NCBI GenBank assembly: GCA_009760885.1 | Contig: CM019717.1 | Span: 49,809,366 to 49,873,365, forward strand | Direction: 5' to 3' | DNA: 64,000 nt | From: Achatina immaculata | Lineage: Eukaryota; Mollusca; Gastropoda; Stylommatophora; Achatinidae | In this document: positions 57,945 through 64,000 of the stretch, piece after piece | Layout: the number at the start of each line of letters is the position of its first letter | How positions within the stretch are numbered: position 1 is the first letter of the stretch | Translations under genes and position numbers: made by a program | Notes under the pieces: model-generated | The model's input: only the letters and a program-made list of their open reading frames with translations | What the model was told of the DNA's origin: nothing | Database searches by the model: none

Positions 57945-58079
57945 TTGTTCCTATGTTACTTCCCTCATGTAACTATTCCTATGTTAATTCCCTCATGTTA
58001 CTATTCCTATGTTACTTCCCTCATGTTACTATTCCTATGTTACTTCCCTCATGTTACTATTCCTATGTTACTTCCCTAC
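57945..58079 (+). repeat. 28-bp minisatellite, about 4.5 units
   Basis: Unit TTCCTATGTTACTTCCCTCA plus TGTTACTA at 28-bp spacing. Very uniform. Confidence 0.93.
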
Positions 58080-58224
58080 GCTTTCTGCTTGATATGTTCA
58101 GTGTGAGATCAGAACATAAGTATGCTCCGATAAAGGCTACCTCATATCTGCGCATTGTGACTTGATACGTCCGATTTCAGTCTCACCTATTTTTATCACC
58201 ATTTTCACTCGACCAAGCCCAGTT

Positions 58225-58530
58225 TCCAGTGGACACCACGGGGATATAGAATACCAGTCTTGGCAGACAATACTCTCTAGTGGACACCACGGGCATATAG
58301 AATACCAGTCTTGGCAGACAATACTCTCTAGTGGACACCACGAGCATATAGAATACCAGTCTTGATGGACAGTACTCTCTAGTGGACACCACGGGGATAC
58401 AGAATACCAGTCTTGGTCGCCAATACTCTCCAGTGGACACCACGGGGATACAGAATACCAGTCTTGGTCGCCAATACTCTCCAGTGGACACCACGGGGAT
58501 ACAGATTACCAGTTTTGATCGCCAATAATC
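58225..58530 (+). repeat. 51-bp minisatellite, six units
   Basis: Unit AGTGGACACCACGGGGATAT, AGAATACCAGTCTTGG, then CAGACAATACTCTCT, at 51-bp spacing from 58228. Two sub-variants (TTGGCAGACA and TTGGTCGCCA) are arranged in blocks. Confidence 0.95.
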
Positions 58531-59509
58531 TCCAATCCTGACGCAAGCAGTTAGTTATGGATCGCTATCTCACTGCTCAAGTGCTGCGTCTTCAGACATT
58601 TCGTTCTGTCGAGGGGATATAACACTGGTTTTACGACGCATTTGACTATTTTCAAAGTTGTCTGTCGTTGAATCTGCCAGAACTTACTGTCATCGCGTAT
58701 AGACATCTCACAGAAAATGAAAGATTGTATAAAATGAGATGAACTGGTTGAAAAACTATAGGGAAACATGTAGGACAAAATTCCAACTGTGTGATTAATG
58801 GGGATGTATTGAGCATATGAAACTGAAAGCAGAATATTAGCTGACATCATGAGGCCTCAGAAAGCAATAGGCCAAAAGACTTTGAGTACGCTAACTGCAG
58901 AAGTCCAAGCAACGGTATCTGTACCTCAGAGAATTGCCCTTCATGAGCAGAGAATTAACCCATGATCCTTTTTTTTTTTAACAAGGGAGAGTAAATAAGT
59001 AAGACAGAAGTCAAGGGATGTAACCATTGAAAATGTATGAAAACACAGTGCTCGCCTTCGAGTCTTTCCTTGTATTTTCAATGGTTATGTCCCTTGATTT
59101 ACGTTTACTTGTTTCACTCGCTCTTGTAGTATCGTTGACGCTCATTCTGAAATTAGGATACTGAATTTGACTTTTCTTAAGCTACATCTAACCTGAATTT
59201 GTTAATGTGTACATAGATCTGGTGTGTACTGTGGGTTTTTTCTACTGCCAGAACTAAATGAGAAGAAGTCCAAAGTTTGTCTAAAAAGCTAAATCGATTC
59301 AAATGGGCCTATGGTGCAGAATCGAATATTTAGCATTTCTGTTAAAGATAAACACCGCTGGGCAGGCAGACAAGTCTAACTGTCAACTTTTTACAACCAT
59401 TTTGTTTCAGAATCAACAGTTAAAATTACTATCAGCACCCCGTGGTTTCATGGCGAGACAAGAAACTGAAATATCCATGTTATTCCTACTAATTCGGTGA
59501 ACCTTCCAG

Positions 59510-59960
59510 GCTGAAGAAATCTTGTCTTGTTTTGTTCTGTCTCCCTGAAACTGGGAGCCAGTGTTCTTTGCAGCCGATGCTGTGAAGGTGTTGAGGTACA
59601 GCACTGTACCGGCGTGGGAGCGGGTTATGGCTGGTATTTTTTCTGCCCCGGAGTGCAGCTAAAGAGCAGGGGGTGTGCAGTGTTTCTTTAGCAGACTCCA
59701 CCAGCATGGGGACTCTGGCGGTCACTGCCCCTAGCCAGGCTAGGCCTATTACTAGAGGTACCAACGGAGATGTGGGACAGGGTCTTTGTCAGCTATGGTT
59801 CGCTAACCTTGGCGCTAGCAGGTCAGCTATGGGTCGCTGACCCCGGCGCTAGCATATCAGCTATGGGTCGCTAACCCTGGCGCTAGCATATCAGCTATGG
59901 GTCGCTGACCCTGGCGCTAGTATATCAGCTATGGGTCGCTGACTGCCTCATCGGACAACG
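59510..59960 (-). repeat. SINE-like dispersed repeat, copy 4, with 5' expansion
   Basis: Best-preserved copy. On the minus strand: GTTGTCCGATGAGGCAGTCA, a 34-bp array, GTTAGCGAACCATAGCTGAC, TCTGCTAAAGAAACACTGCA, GCATCGGCTGCAAAGAACAC and GGGAGACAGAACAAAACAAG. Confidence 0.7.
59788..59943 (-). repeat. 34-bp array at the 5' end of SINE-like copy 4
   Basis: About 4.5 units, plus strand TCAGCTATGGGTCGCTGACC then CTGGCGCTAGCATA. Copy 1 (1383-1425) has a single related unit at the same place. Confidence 0.9.
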
Positions 59961-60417
59961 CTCAGCCTGAAGAAGTATGCTAGCTCTCAAATTTGTTCCA
60001 CATTGTCGAGCTAATCAAGGCCCATGCAGTTTCTTTCGGCAGTTACCAGAAAACGTAGAATTTTTTGCTGTAGTTACTAGAACATTACTGTTTTTCAAAC
60101 GCCAACTTGAAGACATACACGCACAATTATACATACAAACACAACTCACGTGTGTGTGCTAGATTTATCTAACCAAAATTGGAGTGGGGGGGGGGAGAAT
60201 GTACATTTCTGGGATTGAATTTTCAACCACTCCTTCGTTGCCACAGCTGCAGAAACATCGTACAGTCGTCAGTTCATAAACGATGGCAGAGACGTGAATT
60301 TTATCTTGAGGAACCGAACACTTCAGGCTATTGACGGGCGCAGAACGTAATTTACATTTTACTCCTTCAACTATCTAAGCACAAAATAGTGTATGATAAG
60401 TTTCAAGAAGTACACAG

Positions 60418-60780
60418 TTTACTTCTTCAAAGGTGTGTTATAGTTTACTTCTTCAAAGATGTGTTATAGTTTACTTCTTCAAAGGTGTGTTATAGTTTAC
60501 TTCTTCAAAGATGTGTTATAGTTTACTTCTTCAAAGGTGTGTTATAGTTTACTCCTTCAAAAGTGTGTTATATTTAACTACTTCAAAAGTGTGTTATATT
60601 TTACTTCTTCAAAAGTGTGTTATATTTTACTTCTTCAAAGGTGTGTTATATTTTACTTCTTCAAAGGTGTGTTATATGTTTTACTTCTTCAAAGGTGTGT
60701 TATATGTTATTTCTTCGAAAGTGTGTTTTATTTTACTTCTTCAAGGGTGTGTTTTACTTCTTCAAAATTATCATACATTT
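60418..60780 (+). repeat. 26-bp minisatellite, about 14 units
   Basis: Unit GTGTGTTATAGTTTACTTCT plus TCAAAG at 26-bp spacing, with later units shortened or altered. The open reading frames over it (VCYILLLQK-type) are artefacts. Confidence 0.93.
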
Positions 60781-61084
60781 TACATCTTCAGGCGTGTCTT
60801 TACATCTTACATTCATAAAATATCTGAGGAAGTAAAATATAACATGCTTTGAAACACGTTCGAATACGTAAATTATAAGATACCTTATATACGTTTCCTT
60901 TACCTGAGTCAGCGTTTTCCCGTTTGAAAGGATGCTGCACATTGGTATGTTTATTCTTTTCGATATTACCATATGTTTCTGTCTACTTAGTTCTAGACTT
61001 CTGTTATTGGTCTCTTCAATAATCTTATTCACAAGTTTCTGCATGCTGCTTTCAGTTACCTTGGAACAACAACAGCTGATATCA

Positions 61085-61522
61085 AATCAGTCAGTCAGTC
61101 ATTCGCATGTCACTTGCGGAACTTTGCCTTCCTAATAGCTCTTCTGTAGGCCTCTCGGTTGTAAGCAAGATGCCCTGCTTCTGATGCATCCATTGCAGAT
61201 TATCAACGATATCTTGTAGCCATCTTCGCCTTGGTCTTCCTCTCTTTTTTTCCCATTATGTACCCTTCCAAAACGGTCTTCTCTAGATTTTCATGACATT
61301 TAATATGTCCAAAATGTTTAAGTTTTCTCTATTTAATCCTTTTTACTAGCCAACCTTATTCAATATTAAGTTCTTGTGGTATATATGTATTTGCTCCTTT
61401 TCTGTGCCCATGATATTTGAAGAACTCCTCTGTAGCATTTACATTCAAATACATTTAGATGTTTCTCAGCTGTTTTGTTAAGTGTCCAGGTCTCATAGGC
61501 ATATGTTGCGATGGGAAAGAGA
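61085..61522 (-). mobile_element. Family 1 LINE 3' end, ACTG-tail subtype
   Basis: Matches the family 1 terminus from the GHIKRH-equivalent region to the tail, with plus-strand CAGTCAGTCAGTCA at 61085-61100. Degraded by frameshifts. Confidence 0.78.
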
Positions 61523-61544
61523 TGTCAAGTGCATGAATGAAAAT

Positions 61545-62245
61545 AAAAATCACGAACAGGTAAGGCATTGACGGCTTTTTATGACATGAAGAAGATACGA
61601 ACAAATAAGATATCCACAAAAGTGAGTAAAAAGTAACTACAGTTATAATACTGTATAGAGCCATTACCGCTATATTGTTGTGAAACTTGGACAAGCCAAC
61701 AATAAGATGACAAAGAAACTGAAAGCAACAGAGATGTGGTTTTGGCAAAAGATGCACCAAATACCCTGACCAGACGAAAACAAACGAAAAGAGGTCCTCA
61801 AAGAAGTTTCTGAAAACTAGTTAATATGATAAGAAAAAGACAGTCAACATTTCCTGAACAAGTCATAAGAAGACAAGAGATGGAGAACCTGAACATGTCA
61901 TGAGAAGACAGAAGTTAGAGAACCTAGACATGTTATGAGAAGACAGAAGTTGGAGAATCTAGACATATTTATAAGAAGACAGAAGTTGGAGAATCTAGAC
62001 ATGTTATGAGGAGACAGAAGTTGGAGAACCTAGACATGTCATGAGAAGACAGAAGTTGGAGAACCTAGTCATGCGTCATGACTGATAAGAATCAAGGGGG
62101 AAAAAAGGAAGAGAGAAAGACCAAGAGAACAACATCTCCGTGGACTGACCAAGCGACATGGAAAAGCATCTGAACTAATCGGAAACACCAAGGACCGCAC
62201 AAGATGGGAAGCATGATTGTCAACGCTAGGAAATGGAGTGACCCA
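61545..62245 (+). mobile_element. LINE C-terminal region, family 5
   Basis: Plus strand in shifting frames: MTKKLKATEMWFWQKMH-like, an expanded RRQKLENL block, then a GGKKEERKTKRT segment and RKHQGPHKMGSMIVNARKWS. This is the order seen in non-LTR C-termini. Related to 33608-33845. Confidence 0.65.
61850..62068 (+). repeat. 35-bp minisatellite inside LINE family 5 copy
   Basis: About six units of ATGAGAAGACAGAAGTTGGA plus GAACCTAGACATGTC at 35-36-bp spacing (61900, 61935, 61971, 62006, 62041). The unit lies within the GHVMRRQKLENL coding block, but the 35-bp period does not keep frame. Confidence 0.9.
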
Positions 62246-63566
62246 TGGAACAATACTTCTCCATAGATGTTCAGTGGACCACGTCCCCAGCCCTACCCTA
62301 AAATCAGACTAAAGAAACGCAATAGCCCGATGCCAGGAGCAATGCCAGCGTGTGTGTGAAAGGATCTTGGGCCAGTTCTTGTTCAACTATCAAGATTTCA
62401 GTACGAACTGTCTAGCAGTCCCGCCTTTGCTTTTGTATTTTGCTGGTTCACACAAGAGACAAGACCCATGTAAACCTCCAAACGTATAAAATACATTACA
62501 TTATAGAACAACACTGATAAAAAAGGAGAGATTAAAATGAAGCCGGTGCTAAGATCAGAAGTAATGAAAACTGAATGAAGATTTTGTGAAAAAAAAAAAG
62601 ATATTAAATCTTGTAACAGTTTTTCTTTTGGGCATTATTTCGGATATTAGTCAGATCAGGTCATCATAATTCAGCATCACCACAGCGTATCTGTCTGTAC
62701 TTCCATCAGCCGATGTTCAATTCAGGGGACGAGATTTCTGTGTGAGATTCTCCAGGCTTTGTTAGACCGTTTCTATGGAGACAGGGTACTTGTCGTCAAT
62801 TGCTCTCTCTCTCTCTCTCTCTCTAGATCGAGTGGAGAGTGTTTAATAGTGATGATCTCTGTCTTTCTCTGTGTTTTCTTGTTTTTGTTAACCAGTTTGT
62901 TTACTTTGTTGTTTTAGAGACACTAGAAATGTGTTCCACTAGATAAAAGTGTCTGTACAGATGTATTGAAGCCAGTCCAATCAAACATGCTGATAAAAGT
63001 GCAAAATTTCAATAAATATTTGCTTTAAGAAATCCGAGTCAATAAATGTATATTTTACTAAGGGAATTTTTAAAATTGAAATTTGCCAAGTTTCAATAAA
63101 AATTCATATGCACAGTTTTATTAGTTTCAAACAATTTCATTATTAATATCTGCGACATTAAAATTATATCTTTACTTTTAAGAACAATTGTGTACTTTAG
63201 TTATTCCCCTTTAGTGCCTGAGTAAACGTGCACATTTTGCCGGGCTATATTTAGTACGACATGATTTATTTAGATGCCTCATCGAATCGTGGACAACAGC
63301 AAAGATAAAGCGATGAGAAATATAACAGAACAAATGAAACTGAAGATTAATTTAACTTAACTGGCAAATAAAACTAGGACAGTTGACAAAAAGGATTTGT
63401 GTTGATAATTTTTATTTTCAGTTTCTAGGATACGTAGAATAAAGAAGGATTTTATACTTTCTCAAGAAAAACTCGACACTTGTAGCGTGTTTGGCTATAA
63501 CATTGATTTTATATAGGATGAGAAATGTACAAGAATGAGACTGCCATTTTTTTCTTGATCTATTTC
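62246..63566. other. No gene recognised; (CT)n at about 62803-62824
   Basis: AT-rich. Short (CT)n run. No domain in any short frame. Confidence 0.4.
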
Positions 63567-63654
63567 TCTCTCTCTCTCCCTCTCTCTCACTCTCTCTTCT
63601 AGCTCTCTCTCTCTCTCTCTCTCGTACGCGCTCTCTCTCTCCCTAGCTCGCAGT
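63567..63654 (+). repeat. (TC)n low-complexity tract
   Basis: CTCTCTCT blocks broken by CCCTCT and CGTACGCG. Confidence 0.9.
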
Positions 63655-63666
63655 TATCAGTGCGGC

Positions 63667-63830
<164 letters not shown>

Positions 63831-64000
63831 ACTTTTGTTTACTATTTTTCTAATATACAAATCAACATTTATCACCGTATATCCCATGTGGTTATGTACA
63901 TTATACTTTGGCAAATAAATACAGAAATGAAAATAAAAATGATGCAAAATGCCATTTTATTTATCCAGCTTTAAAATTGGAGGTTCCATTCACGATAAAA

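Overview
This is a stretch of animal nuclear DNA, not a microbial or viral window. It is AT-rich and intron-rich, and it is packed with decayed transposons, SINEs and short-period tandem arrays. The only host gene I can support is an Ariadne-1 / ARIH1 (HHARI) RING-between-RING E3 ubiquitin ligase on the minus strand. All 14 coding exons could be read and joined by GT-AG splice sites with consistent phases (start 55789, stop 19464, 511 residues). Protein similarity is clear from vertebrates to insects. The transposon mix (several non-LTR families with GRPxxRW-type C-termini, Tc1, mariner, piggyBac and hAT MITE remnants, tRNA-derived SINEs) suggests an invertebrate, most likely a lophotrochozoan such as a mollusc, but that is inference.

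Layout. 1-19.4 kb lies downstream of the gene: minisatellites (6.2, 8.1, 9.5 kb), a hAT-type MITE carrying a nested LINE piece (8.94-9.34 kb), a quiet AT-rich stretch (9.7-13.6 kb), tRNA-derived SINEs (13.7-14.1 kb), LINE copies (15.2-16.9 kb), and a second MITE plus a 28-bp-type array near 18.5 kb. 19.46-55.79 kb is the ARIH1 gene, with introns of about 1 to 5.6 kb. Its introns hold a mariner (26.05-27.36), two Tc1-like elements (39.54-41.11 and 45.80-47.31), a piggyBac-like fragment (44.9-45.2), many LINE pieces including one near-full-length copy (29.8-33.3), SINEs and large minisatellites. 55.8-56.3 kb is the likely promoter, with two perfect CRE palindromes. 56.3-64 kb is upstream flank with LINE and SINE-like copies, minisatellites and microsatellites.

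The most unusual features are in intron 10. A 37-bp tandem array is built from the last 17 coding bases of exon 10 plus its 5' splice site. It makes at least six decoy donors and was later split by a mariner and then by a LINE. In the same intron lies a separate partial copy of exon 12 that still carries an intact donor. Elsewhere several minisatellites appear to have grown out of pieces of LINEs and of one SINE-like family. I see no RNA genes, CRISPR arrays or intact transposase genes.
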